From positions 766,359-830,358 of the forward strand of contig GG745332.1 in assembly GCA_000151295.1 (NCBI GenBank): a stretch of DNA of 64,000 bases, given 5' to 3'. The DNA is from Allomyces macrogynus ATCC 38327. Taxonomy: Eukaryota > Blastocladiomycota > Blastocladiomycetes > Blastocladiales > Blastocladiaceae. Of this stretch, positions 54,459-64,000 are shown piece after piece. Below the pieces are notes generated by a model. It made no database searches and had not been told where the DNA came from. It saw only the letters and a list, made by a program, of their open reading frames with translations. The position numbers and the translations under genes are program-made. Numbering within the stretch: position 1 is the first letter of the stretch; each line of letters opens with the position of its first letter.

Positions 54459-56873
54459 CTAGTGCCCTTGCAAGTCTGTGCCGCTGTTGCTCGAGTCCCC
54501 ACCCTCCTTCTCCACCTCCCTCGCTTCGCCCACACCTGCAGTCCGTTGCACCGCACGTTCGCGCTCCGCAACAATCCGATCCAGCGCGCGTTGCACCGAC
54601 CACGCCTGCACGACCTGATCACGCTTGCGGCGCAACCGCTGCTCGACCAAATTCCCACTGGACGGACTGCCGAGCGACCGGCGCGTCGGCCGCGGCGGCG
54701 GCGACATGCGCGGCAATACCGTCGTGACCCCATCGGCACCCAACGGGAGAACATCCCAATCCCCCGCCCAATCCGACTCGGCGACTGTCGGGAACGGCAG
54801 GGCGTCCGGGTCGGCCTCGCCATTCCGCGCCGAGACAATCACGCGCTCAGCTTCGCGCCTTGCCGCAAGCAGGGCCGACAACTGGTCGCGACACGTCGCC
54901 AACAACGCAAACACGGCCGCGAACCGGCGCGACCGCGCGGCGATCCCCATGAGCGGCGCGAGGAGTTGGTGTGCGACAGAGTGCACGAGCTTCGGTAATG
55001 GTGCGTTATCGTCGGGTTCCGCGCGCGACCGGACGACGCGCACGAGAAATCCTTGGTCGGCAGTCAGGACGAGCGTGATGTGGCCGTGTGCGGCGGGCTT
55101 GGCCGTGAGAATCGTGGCGAGCACGGGCGCCACGTCGTAGATGATGCGCCACAGGTGCAGTTCCGGAATCGCGCCCGCCCACTTGGCGAGCAGCTCGGCG
55201 TAGGTGAACGCGTACGGTGGCGTGATGTGTACGACCGTGTGCGGCGTCTTGATGAGCCGCGCGGTTGGTAGTACGCCGTCGCGCGTGCCGGCAGTCGAGA
55301 TCCAGTGCTCGAGTGGCGGCGCCATGAAGCGCGGGGAGATGTGTGCGACGACGGCCTGGGAATGGAAAGAGAATGGGGTGAGACGAAAGCTGTCTGCGCG
55401 CGAATCGAAAAGGACCGCGTACCTTGGCGTCGAGCACGTCAAAGCAGTCGAAGACCGTGGTTGCCCCTTGGTTCGACCGTGCGCGTCGCGCCAAGTACCT
55501 CAGCTTCCACCCTTCGTCCTCGAACCGGCCGCCCTCAAAGATCGACCGGTAATAAGGGGCGTCGAGCGCGCGGTTCCCCGTCGCAAACTGAACGGGCGCG
55601 ACGACGACGTGACTAACGTCGACTATCCGCTTGTCGGCCACCTGTTGCACACCTCCTTCTGCTCGCGACGGATCGACTGCAACAGGTAGAGGGTCGACTG
55701 CGACAGGGAGAGGGTTGAATGCAGCAGGCAGAGGATCGACCGCTGCGAGCAGCGGGTCGACTGCGGCAGATGCGACTGGGCGCGGCACTTCGTCGAGCAC
55801 CGTGGGCGGGCGAGCGCTCGAGGGCACTTTGATATCAGGTCGCGCGTCGGATTCCATGAACGCCGAGTCCTGCTTCTTCGTGGCCTTCGCATCGGGTGCT
55901 GCGGCGAACGTGGTGGAGGGGTCGCGGCTCGAATCGTTGGCCACCGAGGTGAGTTGGCTTCGAACACAGGGACTTGAAAAGGGTCCACGACGACGAATCA
56001 CGTCGGCGCGTAACGTCGGCACAAATCTGACACGAGTTAAAACAAATGCCGCGGCAATGCCGAGGGCGGCAGCGATGAGCTGCAAGCGCTCGTCGTTGGA
56101 CCCGCTTGCCGCGATGCGCGGAATGTCCTCCCAGCGCGGCCCAGACGGCGAGCACTGGTCGACGAGAACCACGTTCGAGGCAATGGCCGTCAGCGCGTCA
56201 ATCGAGGGAGAGCAAGTATCCTGCAGCGGCGACAAGGTGCAGCGTCAGGATCAGTTTGTCTTTGCGAGCAAGCGATTTGCGACGCGCGTACCTTTCGCGC
56301 AACGAAGGTCACGTCTCGTTCCCGCGACCCAAGCGGCACGACGCCGTACACAAGACCGAGTCGCAAAACGGGCGCCAATGAGTCGGGCAATGGAGCATCT
56401 CGAGGGCACTTGATTGCACCCTCAAACGTCTCAACTTTGCCAGCGAGATCGCCGGTCGACTGGAACTGCACATTTCCCGCGTCTGCAACGTGCACCGCGT
56501 CGGGAATCACAATAAACGCGTCGGGAATCACAATAACCGCGTCGGGAATCACAATAACCGCGTCGGGATTCACAATAACCGCATCGGGACCAACGTCGAC
56601 GCTGCCGGCCAGCGACATGGTGGACTTCACGGCGGCGACCGAGCACCACACGACAGCCAATAATGTCACGTAGACGGTGCCACGAACGGTCACACAACGC
56701 ACGCGCTGCCGCAAAGTACGCGTCCGTGGTCTGCGCGCAGGCAGCGGCTCCGCCGACTTGGTAGCGCCATGGTTTGCGGTGGAGGAGACAGAAGAAGTGG
56801 CGTCGCGTAATTTGGTTCTGGTGGAGCCATTGGGGACGGGGCGCGGCGGATATAGAGGAGGGTAGGCGGCCAT
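54459..56873 (-). CDS. Large single-TM protein with 21-nt coding repeats, unknown family
   Basis: Exons on the minus strand: 56873-56292, 56220-55423 and 55355-54459 (758 aa, all phase 0; both introns GTACG). The N-terminus is Pro/Arg-rich, then a TM segment (GTVYVTLLAVVWCSVAAV). Repeats of DAVIVIP (about four to five copies) come just after it. A second hydrophobic stretch (LIAAALGIAAAFVLTRV) is followed by a Pro/Ala repeat AVDPLPA (five or so copies). The C-terminal half looks folded: ALDAPYYRSIFEGGRFEDEG, then HISPRFMAPPLEHWISTAG, HLWRIIYDVAPVLATIL, TLVLTADQGFLVRVVRS and LVHSVAHQLLAPLMGI. I recognise no family. The end is Arg/Glu-rich. Divergent from DRS1. Confidence 0.65.
55676..55770. 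repeat. Coding minisatellite, 21-nt unit (AVDPLPA)
   Basis: About four to five imperfect 21-nt copies in the second exon of the unknown TM protein, encoding the heptad AVDPLPA and variants (AFNPLPV, AVDPLLA). Confidence 0.8.
56501..56590. repeat. Coding minisatellite, 21-nt unit (DAVIVIP)
   Basis: Four near-identical 21-nt copies (GGGAATCACAATAACCGCGTC class on the plus strand, 1-3 mismatches) just after the TM segment in exon 1 of the unknown TM protein. Confidence 0.85.
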
Positions 56874-57205
56874 GGCTTGGGCAGGAGGAGGTGGGGGGCA
56901 ATTCTTGTCTATCAAGGGATGCCGTGGCGGGCCGTGCAAGTCGCGGGCGGGAATCACATCGGGCACTTGATTGCGGCCAGTTGCTTATTGTTTGGTGGTC
57001 GGAAGCAGCGGGATCAGCAGTGGACGACGGACGAGCTCGTTGGCAGTTACGGGAGATCAAGAGTCAATATGGCCCGGCAACCAGTCATGTGGGGGTGGGT
57101 GACCCTGCCCACTCATTCTGATCGCGTTGCCCCGTCCCCTCTTGCTCGAATGACCTGGAAAACGACGAGGAGACTGTCATATTCAACAACCAGCATCCCA
57201 GCACC
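56874..57205. promoter_or_regulatory. Shared divergent promoter region, unknown TM protein / DRS1
   Basis: 332 bp between oppositely oriented start codons. A TATA-like GATATAGAGG sits just inside the minus-strand gene near 56849 and is not a clear promoter element. Confidence 0.35.
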
Positions 57206-59625
57206 ATGGCGCCCATCGACTTTGGACCGGGCACGATCACTGACGACCAGGAAATCCAGGCCTACGACACCGACTCGGACTCGGAGCGTATCCTGCAAAC
57301 CGCGCCGAAAAAGACCAAAAAGAGCAAGAAGGGCGCCGACAGCAATGACGACAAGGGGTCGGCCAAGGCCGCATCCAAGGACTTGAACCCGGACTTCACT
57401 TTTTCCCTCGACGCGGTCTCGGCCTCGGGCCAGGTTCACCCATGGGACTTTTCCGAGGCGCGCGCCAAGCTGCGGCAACGGTCGATCCAGTACACGTCGA
57501 TTGACGAGAAGATTGCCAAGCGTGTCAAGTCGACTGGTAACGACGATGAGGACGAAGAAGAGGACGCGGCAGGCGACGTTCACGAGGACATGGACGTGGA
57601 TGCCGCTGCAGCCGGCTCGGACGCCGACGACGACGCAGGTGAAGACGAGGACGGAAACGGCGACGAGGACGGTGACGAGGATTCCGAGGGCGATGATGAC
57701 GAAGACAGCGACGAGGAGGACGTGATTCGGGACCGCGAGCGCGCTGCCAAGGTTCGATTGGCAAGCTTCCACGTTTGCGCGCGCACACGCTTTCTGACCG
57801 CCATGATTTCGCGTATTAGGCAGAGCAACGAAAACTCGACTTTTTCGAAATCCCGACGCAACCCGACGACGACGACCTGCCCACCAATTTCGCGGGCATG
57901 AACTTGTCGCGTCCCGTCATCAAGGGCCTGACGCATCTTGGGTTCACGGCGCCCACCGTCATTCAGGCGCGCACGATTCCGCTGGCCTTGATGGGCAAGG
58001 ACATTGTCGGTGGTGCCGTGACGGGTTCCGGCAAGACGCTCGCGTTCATGATCCCGATCCTCGAACGTCTCCTGTTCCGTCCAAAAGCTAACCCGGTGAC
58101 GCGCGTGCTCGTCCTGACGCCGACGCGCGAACTGGCGATCCAGTGCCACTCGGTCGCGACCAAGGTCTCGCAATTCACTGACATTACAATTGCACTCGCC
58201 GTCGGTGGGCTCAACGTCAAGCAGCAGGAAGCCGAGCTCAAGAAGCGGCCGGATATTGTGATTGCGACGCCCGGACGACTGATTGATTTCCTGCACAACT
58301 CGGCGTCGTTTACGCTCGACACGATCGAGATTCTCGTCATGGACGAGGCCGACCGCATGCTCGAGGACGGGTTCGCCGACGAACTCAACGAGATTGTCAA
58401 GAGCGCGCCCAAGTCGCGGCAAACGATGCTGTTTTCCGCGACCATGACCGATAACATTGACCAGCTGATTCGGCTCTCCCTCACGCACCCGGTGCGGCTG
58501 TTTGTCGATTCGCGCCAGTCCACGTCGCATCGGCTCATTCAAGAGTTCGTGCGTGTACGCCCGAATCGTGAAGACGATCGACCGGCGCTGCTGCTCGCGC
58601 TGTGCAAGCGGTCGTTCAAGTCCAAGACGGTCGTCTTCTTCAAGTCCAAGGCCGCCGCGCACCAAATGAAGATTTTGTTTGGGCTCAACGGGCTCAACGC
58701 TGCCGAACTGCACGGGAACCTAACGCAGGAAATGCGTCTGGACGCGCTCGAGAAATTCCGCGACGGCGAGGTCGACTACTTGCTCGCCACCGACTTGGCC
58801 GCACGTGGTATCGATGTCAAGGGTATTGAGACGGTCATCAACTACAACATGCCGACGATGCACGTGCAGTACTTGCACCGCGTCGGTCGTACGGCTCGTG
58901 CGGGTCGTGGTGGTCGTGCCGTGTCGCTTGTCGGCGAGGCCGACCGCAAGCTGTTGCGACTCATCATCAAGCACGCGACGTCGGCCGACCAGATTCGCAA
59001 CCGTGTGATCCCGGCTGCGGTCGTCGACAAGTACGCTGAGAAGGTCGAGGACGCCAAGGAGGACATCAAGGCCGTGCTCGACGAGGAGAAGGAGGAGAAG
59101 CAGTTGCGGCAGACCGAGCAGCAGCTGCAAAAGGCGCAGAACATGGTTGACCACCGCGACGAGATCTTGGCGCGCCCAAAGCGCGAGTGGTTTCAGTCGA
59201 ACAAGGACCGTGCCGCGGCCAAGGAGGCGTCATTCAAGGACCTTGGGCTGGACAGCGGCGACAAGGGCGGTGATGGCGCCGAGTCCAAGAAGCGGCGCAA
59301 CGCGACCGACGGCCTGAGCCGGCGCAAGAAGCGCCGGATGATGAGCATGGAGGAGGAGGGGCTGCAGAGGGCAAGCATGGGCGCGATCAAGAAGGCCAAG
59401 AAGGACTCGCGGCCAGGACGCTTACACACTGTGTCCGAGGGCGGCTCCGGTGGCAGCGGCGGGTCTCGCGGCGGCAAGAAGATCAAGGGGTTCGAATCGG
59501 ATCTTGCCGGTGGTAGCCGCAAGAAGAGCGTTGGGGGCGGCGCCGGTGGGGCCAAGCGCGCGGGCGGCAAGGGCAAGGCCATGGCCAAGATCAAAAACAA
59601 GGCCAAGGGCAAGGGGCGCAAGTAG
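57206..59625 (+). CDS. DRS1: DRS1/DDX27-type DEAD-box RNA helicase
   Basis: Exons: 57206-57751 and 57820-59625 (783 aa), intron GTTCG..TAG. An acidic N-terminus (DDDEDSDEEDVIRDRERAAK) ends exon 1, which leads to the Q-motif region (GFTAPTVIQARTIPLALMGK). Helicase motifs: I AVTGSGKT (~248-255), Ia PTRELAIQ, Ib TPGRLIDF, II VMDEADRML, III FSATM, IV-V VVFFKSKA, LLATDLAARGIDVKG, and VI HRVGRTARAGRGG. The C-terminus is Lys/Gly-rich (KKIKGFESDLAGG). DRS1/DDX27 acts in the nucleolus in 27S pre-rRNA and 60S biogenesis. The EADRMLEDGFADELNEIV stretch and basic tail are typical. Intact. Confidence 0.95.
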
Positions 59626-60187
59626 ATGCGCCGCGCTTGCGCTCGTGTTATGGACGTGCAGGAGGAAGACGGGTGTGATTCGTGTGTCTATTTTTATGGA
59701 ATGAAGGGCGCTTTCTTTCACTTGCGTGTCGTCTTCGCAACAGCTTGCAAAGGTTCTAGACAATCCCTGCCGCTTCTCACCCATTCAAGCACAACGGGAA
59801 GACCTTTCCGCGTGCTCTCCACCCTGTTTTTCGTCTGGTCGGGGTGTGCAGCACGTTAATTGGCATGATCAGCGTGCGCGATGTCTGGGATGGCACTCCG
59901 GCCACGAAGGTTTACGAGATGTCTCGTGTGCGCTGGTGCTGACAACCTTACATCCTCATGGAATGCACTCCTGTCTTCTTTGCCGACGTACGCCAGCAAC
60001 CATCTCATTTCTGCTGTCCGCCGGCATCAGCCCGCCCAATGTGCTCGCGAGTGCCTGCACGCTTGCTCCCGGCCCAACCTGACTTGATTGCCCGCCGTCC
60101 CGTCGCCTTGCCGTGGTAAAGCCGGGGGCTCAACGGTGGCTACCAGCGGTGATCAAGTCGACGCTGCTGCCCGCCACCCCACCCGCC
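59626..60187. other. Intergenic, DRS1 to four-TM protein
   Basis: No gene recognised. A frame runs open from 60113 into the next gene, but the first ATG is at 60188. Confidence 0.45.
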
Positions 60188-61750
60188 ATGACCAACCCAT
60201 CATGCAACAACCCCAAGCAACCGCTCCTCGCTGGTGATCCCGGCGGCGCTGTGCCCGGCCACGACGACGAGGACCGCGCGTGCTCGATCCCGCTGCCACC
60301 GAGCCCAATCAAGTCGACGTCGGCGTTGTCCTCGCCTGCAGCGCCCATCCCTGCATCTGTCCGCACGACAAGCTCGCCCACGACCAGCCATGCTCATACT
60401 GCGGCACCACGAGGACGCTCACGGCCCCGTACCGCGCAACCTCGGTCGGACCCGCCATTGCTGGGGCGCGGTAGCAGCGCTGCAACAGCTGCGACCGTCC
60501 ATTTCTCGGTCAATACACCCGAACCGCCAGCCCTCTTCCGCGCTGAAGGCAGCGAATCTCGCGAGAACCGTCCAGGCCGATCGATGCGCCGTCGGCAACA
60601 ACGGCCGCACAGCTTTTCCGTATCGCGGTCGCCCCCACCCGTCTCGGCGAGTGTCCTGCCGTCGCGGCCCGGTATCCGTCGTCAGCTGTCGCTCCTGTCG
60701 CAGTCGCCATCGAGAGCAACGACCGAGCAACCACGGTCGATGCTCTTGCCTCTCGCGCTGACCCGATCGCTCTCCGTGGACCGCAGTCAATCCGTGATGC
60801 CGTCGGCGCGCACCGTGCGTGTCCCACCGCCGTCCAACAATGCGCCTCCAGGCCGCCCGTGGCCGCTGACCTTGTCGTTTGACTGCGATCTCGACGCTCC
60901 ACTCGAAGACTTGGAAACGGTGGTCGTCGACGGCGCGGCGGCATCCAATTCGATCCGGCAAACCATCACGACGCACTCGGGATCGCCCACGCTGCCATTT
61001 GCCGCAACACCGCCGCCACCACCACCCGATGCGCCGATTCCATTGACGCGGCTGCAGACGGACCGCACTGCGATCCCGGACCCGCCAAGGTCGCCGACAC
61101 TGACGGAGCGGCAAGCAATGGGCGTTGGGCGCGCGCTTAACGACAAGATGCACCTTTTCCTGTCGACGCAGCGCACGCAGTACCAGTCCAAGCTCGTGAC
61201 GATGCAGTCGCCGCGATTCTTGTTGCGCGCATTGCAGCTCGCTGGCGGGATTGCTGCGCTCGTGTGCCTCTACTCGGCGACGTTTGTCGTCAACTTCACG
61301 TCCACGTCGATTGGCATTTCCGGGATCAATCTCGCCAGTTTGACGGCTGTCTCGTCGGTGGTCCTGTCAGTCACGGCGATCTTCATCCTGCTGCTCCCGA
61401 CCTGGGTCGGCGTGGCCCCCGCGCGCGAGCGCAGTGTCTCGCCCGTGGAAATCGTGCTCGACGGTATCTACGCGGCACTGTGGATCGCGGCGGCAGCGAT
61501 CCAGGCGGCCTATGGCACCTGTCCGCAACTCCTATTCCGGTCGAGTTCTGTCACGCCCGAGGCCAACTTGTTTGCGCACTTGTCGGAGACCCAGCGCGCT
61601 CAACTGAGCGACTTGAGCTGCGTGCCGTGGAACGTGTCGTGGGCTGTCGGGCTCGCGGTTGGCGTGCTCTACCTCGTGACGTGCACCAATGGGTTCCGCA
61701 CGTGGTGGAAATCGCCCAAGGCGTCGCGGCACGCGTTCCTGTTAATGTGA
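60188..61750 (+). CDS. Four-TM protein with long disordered N-terminus
   Basis: Single exon, 520 aa. The first ~330 residues are Ser/Pro/Arg-rich and disordered. Four TM helices follow: ALQLAGGIAALVCLYSATFV, LTAVSSVVLSVTAIFILLLP, IVLDGIYAALWIAAAAIQAA and NVSWAVGLAVGVLYLVTCTN. The spacing, together with the acidic/aromatic third helix (LDGIYAALWIAA), resembles a MARVEL-type four-helix bundle, as in fungal Nce102/Fhn1-like and other small membrane proteins. Between TM3 and TM4 lies a loop with Cys residues (GTCPQ, LSCVPW). Function unknown; the MARVEL similarity is judged by layout only. Confidence 0.6.
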   Translation: MTNPSCNNPKQPLLAGDPGGAVPGHDDEDRACSIPLPPSPIKSTSALSSPAAPIPASVRTTSSPTTSHAHTAAPRGRSRPRTAQPRSDPPLLGRGSSAATAATVHFSVNTPEPPALFRAEGSESRENRPGRSMRRRQQRPHSFSVSRSPPPVSASVLPSRPGIRRQLSLLSQSPSRATTEQPRSMLLPLALTRSLSVDRSQSVMPSARTVRVPPPSNNAPPGRPWPLTLSFDCDLDAPLEDLETVVVDGAAASNSIRQTITTHSGSPTLPFAATPPPPPPDAPIPLTRLQTDRTAIPDPPRSPTLTERQAMGVGRALNDKMHLFLSTQRTQYQSKLVTMQSPRFLLRALQLAGGIAALVCLYSATFVVNFTSTSIGISGINLASLTAVSSVVLSVTAIFILLLPTWVGVAPARERSVSPVEIVLDGIYAALWIAAAAIQAAYGTCPQLLFRSSSVTPEANLFAHLSETQRAQLSDLSCVPWNVSWAVGLAVGVLYLVTCTNGFRTWWKSPKASRHAFLLM

Positions 61751-62039
61751 TTTCTTTCGTTTGTCGGTGATGAATTTGAAAGTCGTTCGCCCTCGTCCCT
61801 CCCCTCCCCCTTTCCCACCCCGTTTCGTCCAAGAAAATAACCCGTTTGATGCGCGCGCGCACACCGCCCTCGTCCTCCCTTGTGCATTTGTCTACTTCCT
61901 CTTCTTCTTCCCCACCCTCTTTGGCCCTCGCCATGCCCCCACTTCTCCAGCGTCGGCAGCGGCCTGTTTTGGACGTTCTATATGAGATATATCATTTCCG
62001 AGGGCCGGGCAGGCACGACGCTGCCTCAGCCGCTAGAAT
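61751..62039. other. Convergent 3' region
   Basis: Between the four-TM protein stop and the histone-fold gene. Nothing recognised beyond 3' UTR-like sequence. Confidence 0.5.
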
Positions 62040-62076
62040 TTACTCGGTAAAGGAGAGCAACACATATTTACAGCGT

Positions 62077-62676
62077 TCAGTCGGTCGCGTTCTTGCCTTT
62101 CTCGGCCCCTCCACTACTCTCCTTGCCGGCGTATTTCGGATTGGACGGCAAGATATCTGTCGATTTGTTAGCAAATACCGCAACCACTCGCCCGGAGAGA
62201 AGCGATTCCACAATACCTCCAAGGAAAAGTACTCGTCGACCAACTCGACAGCGGCCACGAGATCGCGGTACTGCACGGTCCGCCGGCGCTCACCATCGGC
62301 CGTTTCGTACGCGACCCAGCTCAACTTTTCGAGGAACAATTCCTAGATATTTCGCGCCGAGACTACTCGTCAGCACCACTCTCCATGATTCTCTCCGGGG
62401 CGCGACAAGAGTTCAGCGGACGGCAGCCTTGGCAACAACAAACACGGCGTCAGCCGAAATAATGTTGACATCTGGGTCGGCGCGAATGATTTTACGGATG
62501 CGCGCGTGCGGGAACACGGTCGTGATCAGGTCGCGCACGTTGCTCGCCGCGGCTCCGCTTGATTCGTCGACATTGTCGGTCTCGGCCATGTCACCGTCGT
62601 CCGGTGCGGAGTGAGCGGGTGGAGGGCGATCATTGCTGGTGGATGATGCGCTGGAGCGTGGGGCCTTGCCGGACAT
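62077..62676 (-). CDS. DPB3: DPB3/POLE4-like histone-fold protein (end uncertain)
   Basis: Exons on the minus strand: 62676-62422, 62342-62217 and 62156-62077. A Ser/Asp leader precedes FPHARIRKIIRADPDVNIIS and ADAVFVVAKAA, joined through the 62343-62421 intron to ELFLEKLSWVAYETADGERR and RTVQYRDLVAAVELVDEYFS. This is the histone fold of Dpb3/POLE4 and CHRAC-type subunits, which pairs with a partner fold in polymerase epsilon or chromatin-remodelling complexes. The last junction does not fit: the intron has a good branch site (GCTAAC) and CAG, but joining phase 0 gives SLE-ISCRP and then a stop at 62040. The conserved reading SLEDILPSNPKYAG needs one more base, and stops at 62077. I mark the second reading; one missing base is the suspect. 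Confidence 0.7.
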
Positions 62677-62937
62677 GACAGAGTCGTAGTCGACTTAGTG
62701 CTGGTGGTTAGTCGTGATCGTCGTTTGAGAGAAATGTTGGGTTGCCACGAGCAAAGAGTCACGCAGCTGCACAATGCTGGAGTGATCGATGTGGTGGGTG
62801 GTTGGACTCTCTCAGAACAATGAACAGCCAAGAAAGATAAAAATGCCTGCTTCTCCTGAAGCCCTCGCTGCAGCACCGTGCAACAACAGCACGCGCGCCA
62901 TCAACTTGCTGCAATCCGTTGGAACACGACGACGATC
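62677..62937. promoter_or_regulatory. Shared divergent promoter region, histone-fold / eIF2B-alpha
   Basis: 261 bp between the start codons of two oppositely oriented genes. Confidence 0.4.
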
Positions 62938-64000
62938 ATGGGCAAGCCAAAATCTGGTCGGTCGCGGTCGTCGAGTCCCGCCAAGCCCGCGGCCACCGCT
63001 GCGGCCAAGGCCATGGACGTGCTCGCGTACTTTGAGCAGACGCTCGCCTCGTCGCCCGACATGACGCCGCCAATTGCTGCGATCAAGACGCTCGTCGAGC
63101 TTGTGCGCCAGTCGTCGGGTATTTATTCACGCCCGAAAGTGAACGAGGATTTGGTCGCTGATCAGCACGCGGGCCCCGTATTGATAGCAACGACGCTCAG
63201 CGAACTCTTGTCGGCGCTCTCGGCCGCGATCGAGCGACTAAACACGGGCCACAAACACTCGATCCCGGCGTCGGCCGGGTGCACACTCTTCAACCGGTTT
63301 GCGATGAAGTCGTTTGCCAAGGACCAGGTGAGGAACATTCTCCATTGCGAGTTTGATTGTCAAGCGAACCGTGAACTGATTTTGCGTTGGCCCATAGAAC
63401 TTTGAACGGACCAAGCTGACGCTCGTTGCGCGCGGCAACGACTTTGTCGACTCGGTGGACTCCTTCCGCGAGAAGATTGCGACCGTGGGCAACCAGTTCA
63501 TCCAGGACGATGCGGTACCGATCCCGTCCGAGCATTTCTCACGATGTTCAACACTGATCACTGATCCAATGCGATTCGTCCAGGTCATTCTCATCCACTC
63601 CTACTCGCGCGTCGTGATGCGTCTGTTGCAGCGCGCTGCCGCGGAAAACAAGCGCTTTACCGTGTATGTGACCGAGAGCCGGCCGACAGATAGTGGGTAT
63701 GTGATCCGCAACTCCACTCTTTTTCCATTGCCACCCTTGATGCAAACCTGACCTCGTCACCCTTCACCACCAGCGCCCGCGCCGTCGAGAGCCTGCGCAA
63801 GCGCGGCATTCCCGCGCACCTGATCCTCGACTCGGCCGTCGGGTACGTCATGGACAAGGTCGATCTGGTCCTGGTCGGTGCTGAAGGGGTCGTCGAAACC
63901 GGCGGCATCCTCAATCAGATCGGCACCTACCAAATGGCCATGGTGGCCCGCGAAAAGAAGACGCCCTTCTATGCCGTGACCGAGTCGTACAAGTTTGTGC
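62938..64000 (+). CDS. GCN3: eIF2B alpha subunit (Gcn3), 3' truncated
   Basis: Exons: 62938-63118, 63188-63327, 63398-63514, 63584-63696 and 63774-64000+ (gene continues beyond the window). After a basic Ser-rich leader come MDVLAYFEQTLASSPDMTPP and AAIKTLVELVRQSS. Further blocks are TTLSELLSALSAAIERLN, SAGCTLFNRFAMKSF, NFERTKLTLVARGNDFVDSV, VILIHSYSRVVMRLL, FTVYVTESRPTDSGARAVES, then LILDSAVGYVMDKVDLVLVG, GAEGVVETGGILNQIGTYQM and FYAVTESYKFV. These follow eIF2B-alpha closely (VGAEGVVENGGIINKIGT). It is the regulatory subunit of the eIF2 guanine-nucleotide exchange factor that senses eIF2 phosphorylation. Four introns in the first 840 nt. Confidence 0.95.

Noticed and set aside
56501..56590. 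CRISPR-like direct repeats
   Set aside because: Units are contiguous with no spacers and lie in frame inside an intron-bearing eukaryotic gene; it is a minisatellite.
1..64000. tRNA, rRNA or snRNA genes
   Set aside because: No complete tRNA-like A/B boxes with a plausible acceptor stem, and no rRNA motif, were found by eye. A covariance search could still find a weak one.

Overview
This window looks like nuclear DNA of a zoosporic (flagellated) fungus, most plausibly Blastocladiomycota-like and less likely a chytrid. It is GC-rich and gene-dense. Genes are broken by many short spliceosomal introns, mostly about 50-125 nt, whose 5' splice sites are mainly GTACG, GTGCG or GTTCG and which end in TAG or CAG. 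Fungal-type content (KEX1-like carboxypeptidase, two-domain FEX fluoride exporter, DRS1, MTG1, COX20, PIG-Y) sits beside genes usually kept by ciliated or flagellated eukaryotes (LRRC45, ARL2BP/BART) and a sestrin, which fits a zoospore-forming fungus. The species assignment is inference.

Layout. 0-13 kb (+): 3' end of a sestrin, ASCC2/CUE3, a secreted alkaline phosphatase, a 16-exon KEX1-like carboxypeptidase with 10-nt and 6-nt exons, and an acidic low-complexity protein. 13.5-26 kb: FEX (+), a cysteine-pair protein of unknown family (-), a 2.5 kb stretch with no gene I can model, LRRC45 (-), a decayed membrane-protein fragment and a polytopic membrane protein (-). 26.6-29 kb: a decayed arabinokinase-type glycosyltransferase domain running into a METTL-like methyltransferase. 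29.8-31 kb: membrane-anchored glutathione peroxidase. 31.5-32.9 kb: a CpG-depleted, GC-poorer island that resembles a transposase relic. 33.4-45.7 kb: a conserved housekeeping block (NUP50/NUP2, AP-2 alpha, MTG1, a GNAT acetyltransferase, ARL2BP, QCR2, a HIT hydrolase). 45.9-52.6 kb: a secreted Ser/Thr-tailed protein, an RDD-like membrane protein and an F-box/LRR gene broken by frameshifts. 53-64 kb: COX20, PIG-Y, an unknown TM protein carrying two 21-nt coding minisatellites, DRS1, a four-TM protein, a DPB3/POLE4-like histone-fold protein, and the 5' part of eIF2B-alpha.

Genes are often arranged as head-to-head pairs with 250-600 bp between start codons (AP-2 alpha/MTG1, QCR2/HIT, COX20/PIG-Y, unknown TM/DRS1, histone-fold/eIF2B-alpha), so shared bidirectional promoters are likely. 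There is no operon logic. Pathway links are loose: translation and ribosome (ASCC2, MTG1, DRS1, eIF2B), mitochondria (QCR2, COX20, MTG1), and secretory or membrane traffic (KEX1, AP-2, PIG-Y, NUP50).

Coordinates of spliced genes were worked out by hand from GT..AG sites, reading phase and family conservation. FEX and LRRC45 each contain one single-base frame break in otherwise conserved sequence, which may be assembly error. The glycosyltransferase/methyltransferase and F-box/LRR loci have several breaks each and are annotated as pseudogenes.
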